Below are positions 41,910 through 50,857 of a stretch of 64,000 bases of DNA, piece by piece (the first letter of the stretch is position 1; every line of letters starts with the position of its first letter). Under the pieces are notes generated by a model that was not told the origin of the DNA, made no database searches, and was given only the letters and a program-made list of their open reading frames with translations. The DNA comes from Parvibaculum lavamentivorans DS-1. GTDB taxonomy: Bacteria; Pseudomonadota; Alphaproteobacteria; Parvibaculales; Parvibaculaceae. The stretch is taken from assembly GCF_000017565.1 (NCBI RefSeq), contig NC_009719.1:1116001-1180000 (forward strand). The letters are read 5' to 3'. The position numbers and the translations under genes were made by a program.

Positions 41910-43409
41910 CTAGATCTTCTGGTCGTACTCGCCCACTTCCGGCTGCGCGGAAAGATGTCCGTCGATCTCGGCGAACATGGCCCGCATGTTCGCTTCCGAC
42001 GCCGGGCTTTCCACCACGACCACAAGCCCCGGCTTGTTCGACGATGCGCGGACAAGTCCCCACGTCCCGTCTTCCGTCGTCACGCGCACGCCGTTCACCG
42101 TCACGACATCGCGGATTTTCTGGCCGAGAAGTTTTTCGCCCTTGTCGGCCATGCCGGAAAAGAGCTTCACCATCCGCTCGACGACTTCATATTTTTTCTC
42201 GTCGGGGCAGTAGGGCGACATGGTGGGCGAGCCCCATGTCTTCGGCAGGTCCTCGCGCAGCTCGGACATCTTCTTCGCCGGGTTCCGGTCCAGCATGTCG
42301 CAAATCGCAATGGCCGAGACGAGCCCGTCATCATAGCCGCGCCCGATCGGCGGATTGAAGAAGTAGTGGCCCGACTTCTCGAAGCCGACGAGAGCATTCA
42401 GCTCATGCGCGCGCCGCTTGATATAGGAGTGTCCCGTCTTCCAGTAATCCGTCTTCGCACCGTTGGCGATCAATACAGGGTCGGTGAGGAAGAGCCCCGT
42501 CGATTTCACATCGACCACGAACTGCGCATTCGCATGCCGCGAGGAAAGATCGCGCGCGAGCATCACGCCCACCTTGTCGGCGAAGATTTCCTCGCCCGTA
42601 TCGTCCACCACGCCGCAGCGGTCGCCATCGCCGTCGAAACCGAGGCCCACATCGGCACCCGTCTCCAGCACCTTGTCGCGCAGCGCATGGAGCATCTCCA
42701 TGTCTTCCGGGTTCGGATTATATCGCGGGAAGGTATAGTCCAGCTCGCAATCGAGCGGGATCACCTCGACGCCTATGCCTTCGAGAACCTTCGGCGCAAA
42801 GGCGCCCGCCGTGCCGTTGCCGCAGGCCGCCACAACGCGCAGCTTCCGTTTGATCTTCGGCCGGTCCGTGAGGTCGGCGATATAGCGTTCCCGCATGTCT
42901 TCGACGCGGATATAGCGCCCGCCGTCGCGCTCCTTGCCGCCGCCCGAAAGCACGATCTCCTTCAGCCGCGTCATCTCGTCGGGTCCGAAGGTGAGTGGCC
43001 GCTGCGCGCCCATCTTCACGCCGGTCCAGCCATTCTCGTTGTGGCTCGCTGTCACCATGGCGACGCAGGGCACATCGAGCGCGAATTGCGAGAAATAGGC
43101 GACGGGCGAAAGCGCGAGCCCGATATCATGCACCTCGCAGCCGGCATTCATCAGCCCGATGATGAGTGCCTGCTTGATCGACGCGGAATAGGAGCGGAAA
43201 TCATGTCCGACCGTAATGCGCGGCGCCACGCCCATCTCCTGGATCAGCGTGCCGAGCCCCAGCCCCAGCGCCTGCACGCCGACGAGATTGATTTCCTTCT
43301 CGAACAGCCACCGCGCGTCATATTCGCGAAACCCGTTAGGGGAAACGAGGGGCAGGTTCTCGAATTCGAGCGTGTTGGGCTTCAGGTCGGCGCGGGGCTT
43401 CAGCGGCAT
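41910..43409 (-). CDS. Phosphomannomutase/phosphoglucomutase
   Basis: This is a 499-residue alpha-D-phosphohexomutase. The phosphoserine loop TASHNENG has Ser122, the magnesium loop GFDGDGDRCG is near 255, the sugar-binding GFEKSGHYFF near 340 and the phosphate-binding RASSNKPGLVVV near 462. It interconverts hexose 1- and 6-phosphates for nucleotide sugars and surface polysaccharide. ATG 43409 was chosen because GGAGA stands six bases upstream; an ATG seven codons earlier is also open. It is a complete housekeeping-type enzyme. Confidence 0.92.
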   Translation of the reverse strand: MPLKPRADLKPNTLEFENLPLVSPNGFREYDARWLFEKEINLVGVQALGLGLGTLIQEMGVAPRITVGHDFRSYSASIKQALIIGLMNAGCEVHDIGLALSPVAYFSQFALDVPCVAMVTASHNENGWTGVKMGAQRPLTFGPDEMTRLKEIVLSGGGKERDGGRYIRVEDMRERYIADLTDRPKIKRKLRVVAACGNGTAGAFAPKVLEGIGVEVIPLDCELDYTFPRYNPNPEDMEMLHALRDKVLETGADVGLGFDGDGDRCGVVDDTGEEIFADKVGVMLARDLSSRHANAQFVVDVKSTGLFLTDPVLIANGAKTDYWKTGHSYIKRRAHELNALVGFEKSGHYFFNPPIGRGYDDGLVSAIAICDMLDRNPAKKMSELREDLPKTWGSPTMSPYCPDEKKYEVVERMVKLFSGMADKGEKLLGQKIRDVVTVNGVRVTTEDGTWGLVRASSNKPGLVVVVESPASEANMRAMFAEIDGHLSAQPEVGEYDQKI

Positions 43410-43505
43410 GGTCTCTCCAGGGAAATGCATACGGCGGTTATAGCGGAAATCCGTCGAATATCTCCCCGCTATTGAACCGGAGAATGAGGCGGCAGAATGG
43501 CGGCT

Positions 43506-44201
43506 CTATTCCCGCAGCACCAGCCGCTCGCCGCGAACCTCCACTGCGGAAAGTCTGCCGAGAAAGCTCATGCCGAGCAGCGACGTATCGAGCCCCTCGC
43601 GCGAGATCGAGGCCGTCACGTCGCGAAGCGCGATGTCGCCCACCTTCACCTCGTCGAGCTTCACCCTTGCGGCATGGATCACGCCGTTTGCCGTCCTGTA
43701 GGGCACGGTATAATTCAGCGTCGAAAGGTCGATGCCGATCCGCTGTGCGTCCGCCGCGCTCAAGGCCACGTCGCTCGCGCCGGTGTCCACGAGAAAGCGC
43801 ACATGGGTTCCCTCCACCAGCGCGTCGGCATGAAAATGTCCGGTCAGATCCCGCGAGATATAGGCCGTCCCCGGCTCCACGATGACGGGAGAGGAGGGCA
43901 CCAGCGCAGATCGCAGGCGCCCGCCGGTTTCCTGAAAGACGTCGCTGTAGGAATAGCCGATAACAAGGGCGAGGCCGATGGCGATCCATATCAGCGCCTG
44001 CTTCAGCGCCAGGCCCGCCCGTTCGCGCCAGCCCAGCACCAGGCTGCCGCCCACCAGCGCCAGCAGCAGCACGGCATGCACCAGCCGCATCCGCGCATCC
44101 TCGCCGTCCAGCGCGCCTGGAAAGCGGTTTGCCAGAAAGGCCAGCAATGCGACAAATCCGAGAAGAAGGAGCGCCGCCCAGGTCCAGTTGTTCTGCCTCA
44201 T
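43506..44201 (-). CDS. Membrane-anchored retropepsin-like aspartic protease (TIGR02281 type)
   Basis: The 231-residue protein has three hydrophobic N-terminal segments (about 8-24, 41-57 and 68-83) and a C-terminal single-lobe aspartic protease domain from about 105. Catalytic Asp139 lies in FLVDTGASDVALS, and the flap and LLGMSFLGRL follow. Dimers of such domains act as clan AA peptidases. The three-helix plus protease plan is typical of alphaproteobacterial proteins with unknown substrates. The protease domain most likely faces the periplasm. It is divergent from cobA. Confidence 0.85.
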   Translation of the reverse strand: MRQNNWTWAALLLLGFVALLAFLANRFPGALDGEDARMRLVHAVLLLALVGGSLVLGWRERAGLALKQALIWIAIGLALVIGYSYSDVFQETGGRLRSALVPSSPVIVEPGTAYISRDLTGHFHADALVEGTHVRFLVDTGASDVALSAADAQRIGIDLSTLNYTVPYRTANGVIHAARVKLDEVKVGDIALRDVTASISREGLDTSLLGMSFLGRLSAVEVRGERLVLRE

Positions 44202-44326
44202 ATAAGAAGTCTATCCCGCTGGAGTGATAAATTCGTAACTCCGCTTGGCAGGGGAGCGACGGCGCCTTATTTACATGGTAAGCTTGCGCTGAATAACAAT
44301 TCACTTTCAGAAATAGTGAAAAATCG

Positions 44327-45232
44327 GTGACGGACAAGAAGGTCATATCGCTGGGGAGCCACAACCCCGCGCCCATGCCGGAAATCGCGGGCGACGCCGC
44401 GTCGCGTCTCGCGCTGCCCGTTTTCGAGCCCGGCTGGGTCTGGCTCGTCGGCGCCGGTCCGGGCGATCCCGGCCTCTTGACCCTGCACGCGCTCAATGCG
44501 CTCCGCCAGGCCGATGTCGTGGTCTATGACGCGCTGGTGGACGAGACGGTCCTTCAATTTGCGAACCCCCGCGCAAAGCTCGAATATTCCGGCAAGCGCG
44601 GCGGCAAGCCGAGCCCGAAGCAGCGCGACATTTCCGCGAAGCTTGTGGAGCTTGCCCGTTCCGGCAAGCGCGTGCTGCGTTTGAAGGGCGGCGATCCCTT
44701 CGTCTTCGGCCGCGGCGGCGAAGAGGCGCTGGCGCTGGTCGATGCGGGCATTCCCTTCCGCCTCGTCCCCGGCGTCACGGCGGGCATCGGCGGCCTCGGC
44801 TATGCCGGCATCCCGGTCACGCATCGTGATGTGAACCACGCCGTCACCTTCGTCACCGGCCACATGGCGGGCGGCGCGGTGCCGGAAAATCTCGACTGGC
44901 CGTCCATCGCGAAAGGCTCGCCCGTCATCGTCCTCTATATGGCGCTCTCCCATCTCGGCGCGATCTCGGCCCTGCTGATCGAAAACGGCCGCCGCGCGGA
45001 TGAGCCTGTAGCTCTCGTCCGCAACGCCACGCTGAAGGATCAGACCGTCCTCGAGACAACGCTCGGCACAGCGGCGGAAGATGTCGCGCGCACCGGCTTC
45101 AAGGCCCCCGCCATCATCGTCATCGGCGATGTGGTGAAGCTCCGCGAAGGCCTCGACTGGCTCGGCGCCCTCGAAGGCCGCATCCTGAAGCGCGATCCTC
45201 TCGGCGTCCGCGGCATCGAGGACGCGGGCTGA
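44327..45232 (+). CDS. cobA: Uroporphyrinogen-III C-methyltransferase
   Basis: The 301-residue SAM-dependent enzyme makes precorrin-2 for cobalamin or siroheme. Family motifs are VGAGPGDPGLLTLHA, VVYDALVDETVLQF, RLKGGDPFVFGRGGEE and PGVTAGIGGLGYAGIPVTHRD. It is a stand-alone methyltransferase without the CysG dehydrogenase domain. The start is GTG 44327 in A/T-rich sequence with no clear ribosome-binding site; the catalytic part begins about 35 residues later. cobT lies 1.3 kb downstream on the same strand. Confidence 0.92.
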   Translation: MTDKKVISLGSHNPAPMPEIAGDAASRLALPVFEPGWVWLVGAGPGDPGLLTLHALNALRQADVVVYDALVDETVLQFANPRAKLEYSGKRGGKPSPKQRDISAKLVELARSGKRVLRLKGGDPFVFGRGGEEALALVDAGIPFRLVPGVTAGIGGLGYAGIPVTHRDVNHAVTFVTGHMAGGAVPENLDWPSIAKGSPVIVLYMALSHLGAISALLIENGRRADEPVALVRNATLKDQTVLETTLGTAAEDVARTGFKAPAIIVIGDVVKLREGLDWLGALEGRILKRDPLGVRGIEDAG

Positions 45233-45265
45233 CGTCGAAGTCCGGCCCCAAGCTCTAGCCAAAAA

Positions 45266-45296
45266 CGTCATGGCCCGGCTTGTCCGGGTCATGACG
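45266..45296. repeat. REP-like palindromic repeat
   Basis: CGTCATGGCCCGG and CCGGGTCATGACG form a 13-bp stem with one G-T pair and a CTTGT loop, 33 bases after cobA. The wording (ATGGCC-GGGCTTGT type) matches a palindrome I know to be scattered in large numbers between genes of Rhizobiales and relatives. There is no T-run, so it is not a simple terminator. Confidence 0.65.
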
Positions 45297-45416
45297 CCGA
45301 AGAACAAGAGCCTCGCGAAAATAAACTTGTCCCCACCCATTTTTCCGTCCCCATATTGAATTGATCTCGCTCCGCGAAGGGCGCGTCCGGACGGCCGGTA
45401 GCGTGGAGAGGGAGCG

Positions 45417-45580
45417 GCGTCCTGCGGTGTGCGGAGTAACGTACCGTGCATCCCGGGAGGATCTGATTGTGGAGCGGACACTACGATCCGCAAGCGGCCG
45501 GCCGATAAAAGCCGGAGCACCGTTGGGTTATGGGTGGCAGGTTCAAGAATCGCCGTGCGCGGAGCGTCGGAGGAGGACGC
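45417..45580 (+). ncRNA. Candidate structured RNA, possibly 6S-like
   Basis: The distant segments GCGTCCT (45417-45423) and AGGACGC (45574-45580) can close a domain of about 164 bases. Inside are further local stems: GCGGA with TCCGC (near 45473-45490) and CCGGC with GCCGG around CGATAAAA. The 5' end CCTGCGGTGTGCG is reminiscent of the start of alphaproteobacterial 6S RNA, and the length fits. The gene context (cobA and PhnA) is not the usual one for ssrS, and no good promoter was found, so I hold this lightly. Confidence 0.3.
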
Positions 45581-45793
45581 ATCCCGCCAATATAAACAAA
45601 CAAAGGCGGCGTCGCCGCTGCTCCGCGCAACCTTCTTTTCCTGAAGGCCGCAGACGAAAGCAAAACTCCGGAGGCATCGCCTCGCGGGGCTGTTTGTGCT
45701 TGCCCGCACCCGGGCCTGTGACGATGAGCGCGGTTGCGCCGCCGGCATCCGGTCTCTACAGAGGATGCTTCGCTCCCCCGCAGGCCGGAAAAC

Positions 45794-46009
45794 ATGACAG
45801 ACGTAAAAGACAGCAACGGCAACAAGCTCGCCGACGGCGATTCCGTTCAGGTCATCAAGGACCTGAAAGTGAAGGGCACATCCGTCACCCTGAAGCGCGG
45901 CACCGTGGTCAAGAACATCCGCCTGACCGGCGATCCGGGTCTGATCGAATGCAACGCCGATAAGGTGAAGGGCCTCGTCCTCAAGACCGAGTTTCTGAAG
46001 AAGGTCTGA
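45794..46009 (+). CDS. PhnA/YjdM-type domain protein, zinc-ribbon part absent
   Basis: The 71-residue protein corresponds to the C-terminal domain of YjdM (formerly PhnA, 'alkylphosphonate utilisation'): [39 protein letters not shown] and [12 protein letters not shown]. Full-length YjdM has an extra N-terminal zinc ribbon of about 40 residues, which is absent. Despite the name, no role in phosphonate breakdown has been shown for the family. It is intact and highly conserved, so a stand-alone version is probably functional. It converges on the DUF1289 gene. Confidence 0.85.
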   Translation: MTDVKDSNGNKLADGDSVQVIKDLKVKGTSVTLKRGTVVKNIRLTGDPGLIECNADKVKGLVLKTEFLKKV

Positions 46010-46015
46010 GCGGCG

Positions 46016-46255
46016 TCAGGCCCCCAGCGCGGCCTTGATCTTCGCCAGCGCCTCTTCCGGCGCCTGCGCCTTCTCGCCCAGCGCCTCGATGCGGGCAGGG
46101 AGTTCGCGCAGCACCGCGTCGCGTTCCCCGTCGCTCATCGCGCTCCAGCCGGCAATCTCCTTCAGCCGCCGTCCGCAGCCCGTGCAGACATTCGCGCGTC
46201 CATCGACGGCGCAAACGCTGAGGCAGGGGCTCTTGATCGGCTTTGAGTAACTCAT
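46016..46255 (-). CDS. DUF1289 family protein
   Basis: The 79-residue protein carries the DUF1289 pattern SPCLSVCAVDGRANVCTGCGRRLKEIAGW with four Cys that probably bind zinc or an iron-sulfur cluster, then MSDGERDAVLRELPAR. Its role is unknown. AAAGG precedes the ATG. It ends six bases from the convergent PhnA-domain gene. Confidence 0.88.
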   Translation of the reverse strand: MSYSKPIKSPCLSVCAVDGRANVCTGCGRRLKEIAGWSAMSDGERDAVLRELPARIEALGEKAQAPEEALAKIKAALGA

Positions 46256-46393
46256 GGAAACCTTTCAATACAGAGCGAAGACAACCTTTTTCGGCTGGCC
46301 GAAAACGGCAAGGGCGACTGCCCGCCGCGCCTTATGGCGCGTAAGCCAAGCGCCCGGATGGGCGCGCCCGGCGTTTGAGGGCAAACATGACAA

Positions 46394-46425
46394 GGGCAAT
46401 CGGCTCGCCCGATTGCCCTGTTTTT
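46394..46425 (+). terminator. Terminator-like hairpin in the cobT leader
   Basis: GGGCAATCGG and CCGATTGCCC form a perfect 10-bp stem with loop CTCGC, followed by TG and five T. It stands 74 bases before cobT on the same strand, where no other plus-strand gene ends, because the DUF1289 gene runs the other way. It may stop read-through from the PhnA-domain gene or attenuate cobT. Confidence 0.65.
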
Positions 46426-46498
46426 CCGGGTTCTCGGCTGTGGCTCAACGGAGTATAGAGCGGGGCACCTCGAATCCCACGTCATGCCGGAGACGTCA

Positions 46499-47476
46499 AT
46501 GACCCGCGCCGCCACCGGCCTGCCTTTCGACGACATCCGCAACCTGCTGGCGGGCCTGCCGCAAGCGGATGAGCGCGCCGGCTCCGAAGCCGCTGCCCGC
46601 ACGGCCGCGCTCGCCGCGCCTTCAGGCTCGCTCGGCCGCCTCGCCGAAATCGCGGAATGGATGGCCGCCTGGCAGGCCCTCCCGAAACCGGCCGTAACCC
46701 GCCCCCTCATCGCCATCTTCGCCGCCACCCACGACCTCGCGAAGCACGCGCCGGATGCCGCGCCCGACGGCGCCACCCATAAGCTCGTCGAGCTTTATGC
46801 GGCCGGCGGCGGCGCCGTGAACCAGATCGCCCTGCAGGCGGATGCGGGCCTCAAGGTCTTCGACCTCGCCCTGGATATTCCCACGCCCGACATCCGGGAG
46901 GATGCGGCCCTCTCCGAAGCGGCCTGCGCCGCCACCATGGCCTTCGGCATGGAGGCGATAGCGGGCGGTGCGGACCTCCTCTGCGTCGGCGCGGCGGGCG
47001 CGGGCAACCGCATGGTCGCGGCGGCGCTCGCCTGCGCGCTCCTCGGCGGCAATCCTGAAGACTGGGCGGATGGCTGGGGCAGGGAGGCGGTCGCCGCCGC
47101 CCTCGCGCAGCATGAGGGCCACCTGGCCGACCCGCTCGAAGCACTCCGCCGCGTCGGCGGCCGCGAATTCGCCGCCATTGCCGGCGCCATCCTCGCCGCC
47201 CGCTACCAGCGCATCCCCGTCCTGCTCGATGGCTTCGTCGCCTGCGCGGCGGCTTCCGTCCTCCACCGGATGGCGCCTTCCGCGCTCGATCACTGCATGG
47301 CCGCCCACACCTCCGGCGATCCGGCCCACGAACGTCTCCTCACCGCTCTCGGCAAGGCGCCGCTCCTGAACACCGGAATAGCCCTCGAAGAAGGCGCGGG
47401 CGCCGCGCTGGCAATAGGTCTCGTGAAATCCGCCATTGCCACGCATCGGGGCATGGCTACGCGGGATATGCTCTGA
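46499..47476 (+). CDS. cobT: Nicotinate-nucleotide-dimethylbenzimidazole phosphoribosyltransferase
   Basis: The 325-residue enzyme makes alpha-ribazole phosphate for the lower loop of cobalamin. PSGSLGRLAEIAEWMAAWQ, a central AGAGNRMVAAALACALLGG, LLDGFVACAAASVLHR and HTSGDPAHERLLTALGKAPLL, LEEGAGAALAI with the catalytic Glu are typical. It starts at ATG 46499, where GGAG is six bases upstream; an ATG five codons earlier lacks a binding site. Codon use is extreme in G/C at third positions, in line with core genes. Confidence 0.92.
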   Translation: MTRAATGLPFDDIRNLLAGLPQADERAGSEAAARTAALAAPSGSLGRLAEIAEWMAAWQALPKPAVTRPLIAIFAATHDLAKHAPDAAPDGATHKLVELYAAGGGAVNQIALQADAGLKVFDLALDIPTPDIREDAALSEAACAATMAFGMEAIAGGADLLCVGAAGAGNRMVAAALACALLGGNPEDWADGWGREAVAAALAQHEGHLADPLEALRRVGGREFAAIAGAILAARYQRIPVLLDGFVACAAASVLHRMAPSALDHCMAAHTSGDPAHERLLTALGKAPLLNTGIALEEGAGAALAIGLVKSAIATHRGMATRDML

Positions 47477-47479
47477 CGG

Positions 47480-48034
47480 TCAGCTTGCCGCTACGCTGCT
47501 GTTGGCCTCCAGGCGGCGGATCACCGCTTGCCGGAAGATCACATATTGAATGCCGAACATGGCAAGCTTGGCTCCCACCAGCACCACGCTGGCGAAAAAG
47601 CCCCAGACTTCGGGCGAAGCGGTCAGGGCGACCGCAATATTGGAAATGCCAAGCACGATCATCAGCACGGACCACCCATAGCCCCATCCGCTGATCATCC
47701 GCTGTGACAGGTTTTCCTTGGCAATCGGGGGCAGGTAGCGTCCGATCCAGCCCGGCCGGAGCATGACGGCGGCAATGGCGAAATGAATGATGCTCGGCTT
47801 CACCATCATGAAGCGGGGATCGTCGAGGTAGAGGGTGGCACTACCGAACACGATGACGAGGCCCAGACTCATCCAGAGCATGGCGTCAACCGGGCGCTGG
47901 GTCAGCCTGAAATAGACGACCTGTGCGATGCCCGCCGCGATGGCGCAGCCTGTCGCAATATAGATATCCCCGAGCGTCAGGTAGAGAGCTACAAAGACAA
48001 GCGTCGAAAGCAGGTCGTTCAGAAACTCGCGCAT
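47480..48034 (-). CDS. yciB: YciB/IspZ-type inner-membrane protein
   Basis: The 184-residue protein has five or six membrane segments and the conserved KPSIIHFAIAAVM and YLPPIAKENLSQRMISGWGYGWS regions of the YciB (intracellular septation A) family. YciB takes part in envelope integrity and in contacts between the elongation and division machines. GGAGGAA lies six bases before the ATG. It is convergent with cobT. Confidence 0.8.
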   Translation of the reverse strand: MREFLNDLLSTLVFVALYLTLGDIYIATGCAIAAGIAQVVYFRLTQRPVDAMLWMSLGLVIVFGSATLYLDDPRFMMVKPSIIHFAIAAVMLRPGWIGRYLPPIAKENLSQRMISGWGYGWSVLMIVLGISNIAVALTASPEVWGFFASVVLVGAKLAMFGIQYVIFRQAVIRRLEANSSVAAS

Positions 48035-48391
48035 TGACGTTCCTCCCCCGAAAACCCGCTCCGCCCCCCCAGATGCGGCGTATCGGCGGGTATATTGGTT
48101 TCAATTCGCCGGATCGGCGTCAATGGAAACCTGCCGGGATTACCGGTTGGGGCAACGGATTCCCCACTATTTCTCCGTTCAAAACCGAACAGCGCCCCGT
48201 TCGCCCCTTAGGAACCGGCACGCTTGCAACAGGGTCCTTTGCGACTATTATCACCGCCAAAATAAGGCCCGGCACGCGGGAACGGCGAGGTCACCCCTCG
48301 CATGGGCGGCACCGGACCCGGCACAGCAGAAAACGGCGTGAAGCGCGGCAGGCAACGACTTTCCGCGCGCCGCCCTTACGGAGGTCGACCC
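48035..48391. other. Divergent intergenic region, yciB and acyl-CoA dehydrogenase
   Basis: This 357-base gap must hold both promoters. A frame in phase with the dehydrogenase is open from 48302, but its content is not protein-like and the ribosome-binding site supports the later start. No clear operator was noticed. Confidence 0.4.
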
Positions 48392-49585
48392 ATGGATATG
48401 AGCTTCTCACCGGAAGAACTTGCCTTCCGCGACGAGGTTCGCGAGTTCATCGCGAACAATTACCCGCAGGAACTCAAAGGCGGCCGCCGCACGCGCGGCG
48501 AGATGTCGAAGGAAGATATCCTCAAGTGGCACCGCATCCTCTACAAGAAGGGATGGGTCGTGCCGCATTGGCCGGTTGAGTATGGCGGCACCGGCTGGAC
48601 GATCACCCAGCGCTACATCTGGAACGAAGAGAACGCGCGCGCCGAAACATCGCCGCTGCTGCCCTTCGGCCTCTCGATGGTCGGCCCCGTCATCTACACC
48701 TTCGGCAATGAAGAGCAGAAGAAGCGCTTCCTGCCCGGCATCCTCTCCGCCGACGATTGGTGGTGTCAGGGCTATTCGGAGCCGGGCTCCGGTTCCGACC
48801 TCGCCAGCCTTCGCACCAGGGCCGTCCGCGAGGGCGATCACTACATCGTCAATGGCGGCAAGACCTGGACGACGCTCGCCCAGTTCGCCGACTGGATGTT
48901 CTGCCTCGTCCGCACCGATCCGAACGCCAAGGCCCAGGAAGGCATCTCCTTCCTGCTGATCGACATGAAGACCCCCGGCATCACCGTGCGCCCCATCATC
49001 ACCATGGACGGCTCGCATGAAGTGAACGAGGTCTTCCTCGAAGACGTGAAGGTGCCGGTCGAAAACCTGATCGGCGAGGAGAACAAGGGCTGGACCTATG
49101 CGAAGTTCCTGCTCGGCAACGAACGCTCCGGCATTGCCGGCGTCGCCCGCTCCAAAAAGGCCATCGAACGTTTGAAGAAGATTGCCGATGCGGAACTGGT
49201 CGATGGCGAGCCGCTCATGAAGACGGATGAATTCGCCCGCAAGGTCGCTGAACTCGAGATCGATCTTTCGGCCCTCGAAGTCACCGAGCTGCGCACGCTG
49301 GCTGCCGAAAGCAAGGGCCGCGGCCCCGGCCCGGAAGCCTCGATCCTCAAGATCAAGGGCACGGAAATCCAGCAGCGCATCACCGAGCTGACAATGGAAG
49401 CCGTCGGCAACTACGCTTTCGTCCAGGCACCGCGCATGGAAGTCACGGGCAACGAATTCCTGCCCGGTCCGGATTACGCGCCGGGCGTCTCGCAGGACTA
49501 TTTCAACATGCGCAAGACGTCGATCTATGGCGGGTCGAACGAGATCCAGCACAACATCATCGCAAAAATGGTGCTCGGCCTCTAA
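48392..49585 (+). CDS. Acyl-CoA dehydrogenase, large-subunit type
   Basis: The 397-residue enzyme starts MDMSFSPEELAFRDEVREF and carries CQGYSEPGSGSDLASLRT, KTWTTLAQFADWMFCLVRT, NKGWTYAKFLL and the C-terminal GGSNEIQHNIIAKMVLGL. It should form the alpha-beta double bond of an acyl-CoA. GAGG is eight bases before ATG 48392. A second dehydrogenase follows after 38 bases, making a likely heteromeric pair like that at 14337-16702. It resembles the dehydrogenase at 53880 strongly. Confidence 0.92.
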   Translation: MDMSFSPEELAFRDEVREFIANNYPQELKGGRRTRGEMSKEDILKWHRILYKKGWVVPHWPVEYGGTGWTITQRYIWNEENARAETSPLLPFGLSMVGPVIYTFGNEEQKKRFLPGILSADDWWCQGYSEPGSGSDLASLRTRAVREGDHYIVNGGKTWTTLAQFADWMFCLVRTDPNAKAQEGISFLLIDMKTPGITVRPIITMDGSHEVNEVFLEDVKVPVENLIGEENKGWTYAKFLLGNERSGIAGVARSKKAIERLKKIADAELVDGEPLMKTDEFARKVAELEIDLSALEVTELRTLAAESKGRGPGPEASILKIKGTEIQQRITELTMEAVGNYAFVQAPRMEVTGNEFLPGPDYAPGVSQDYFNMRKTSIYGGSNEIQHNIIAKMVLGL

Positions 49586-49623
49586 GCCGCCGCGCCGCAG
49601 AAACACCAAGGGGAAGGTCAGAG

Positions 49624-50754
<1,131 letters not shown>

Positions 50755-50778
50755 GCGGTTCACGGTTGAAACGATCAA

Positions 50779-50806
50779 GGCCGCTCTCCGGAGCGGCCTT
50801 TTTCTT
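50779..50806 (+). terminator. Rho-independent terminator after the dehydrogenase pair
   Basis: GGCCGCTC pairs with GAGCGGCC around a TCCG tetraloop, followed by TTTTTCTTT. It lies 25 bases after the stop codon of the second dehydrogenase and before the convergent histidine kinase gene. Confidence 0.9.
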
Positions 50807-50857
50807 TGCGATTTGTCTCGCTTGTCCCCGCTTCTGGGCTCTGCCTCCAGACTAGGT

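Larger units (their letters stand above)
45233..45793. other. Long intergenic region between cobA and the PhnA-domain gene
   Basis: These 561 bases have no believable protein gene. They contain a palindromic repeat (45266-45296) and a possible structured RNA (45417-45580). No B12-box was found, so a cobalamin riboswitch is unlikely. Confidence 0.5.

Noticed and set aside
41904-43475. A 523-codon frame opposite the phosphomannomutase gene
   Set aside because: The opposite strand encodes all motifs of a phosphohexomutase; this frame gives His/Arg-rich sequence typical of a shadow.
44267-45748. A 493-codon minus-strand frame across cobA
   Set aside because: cobA is certain on the plus strand, and the minus frame covers its whole length with no recognisable domain.
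45233-45793. A cobalamin riboswitch near cobA/cobT
   Set aside because: No B12-box-like sequence was found in this gap or in the cobT leader, and the gap lies downstream of cobA rather than before it.
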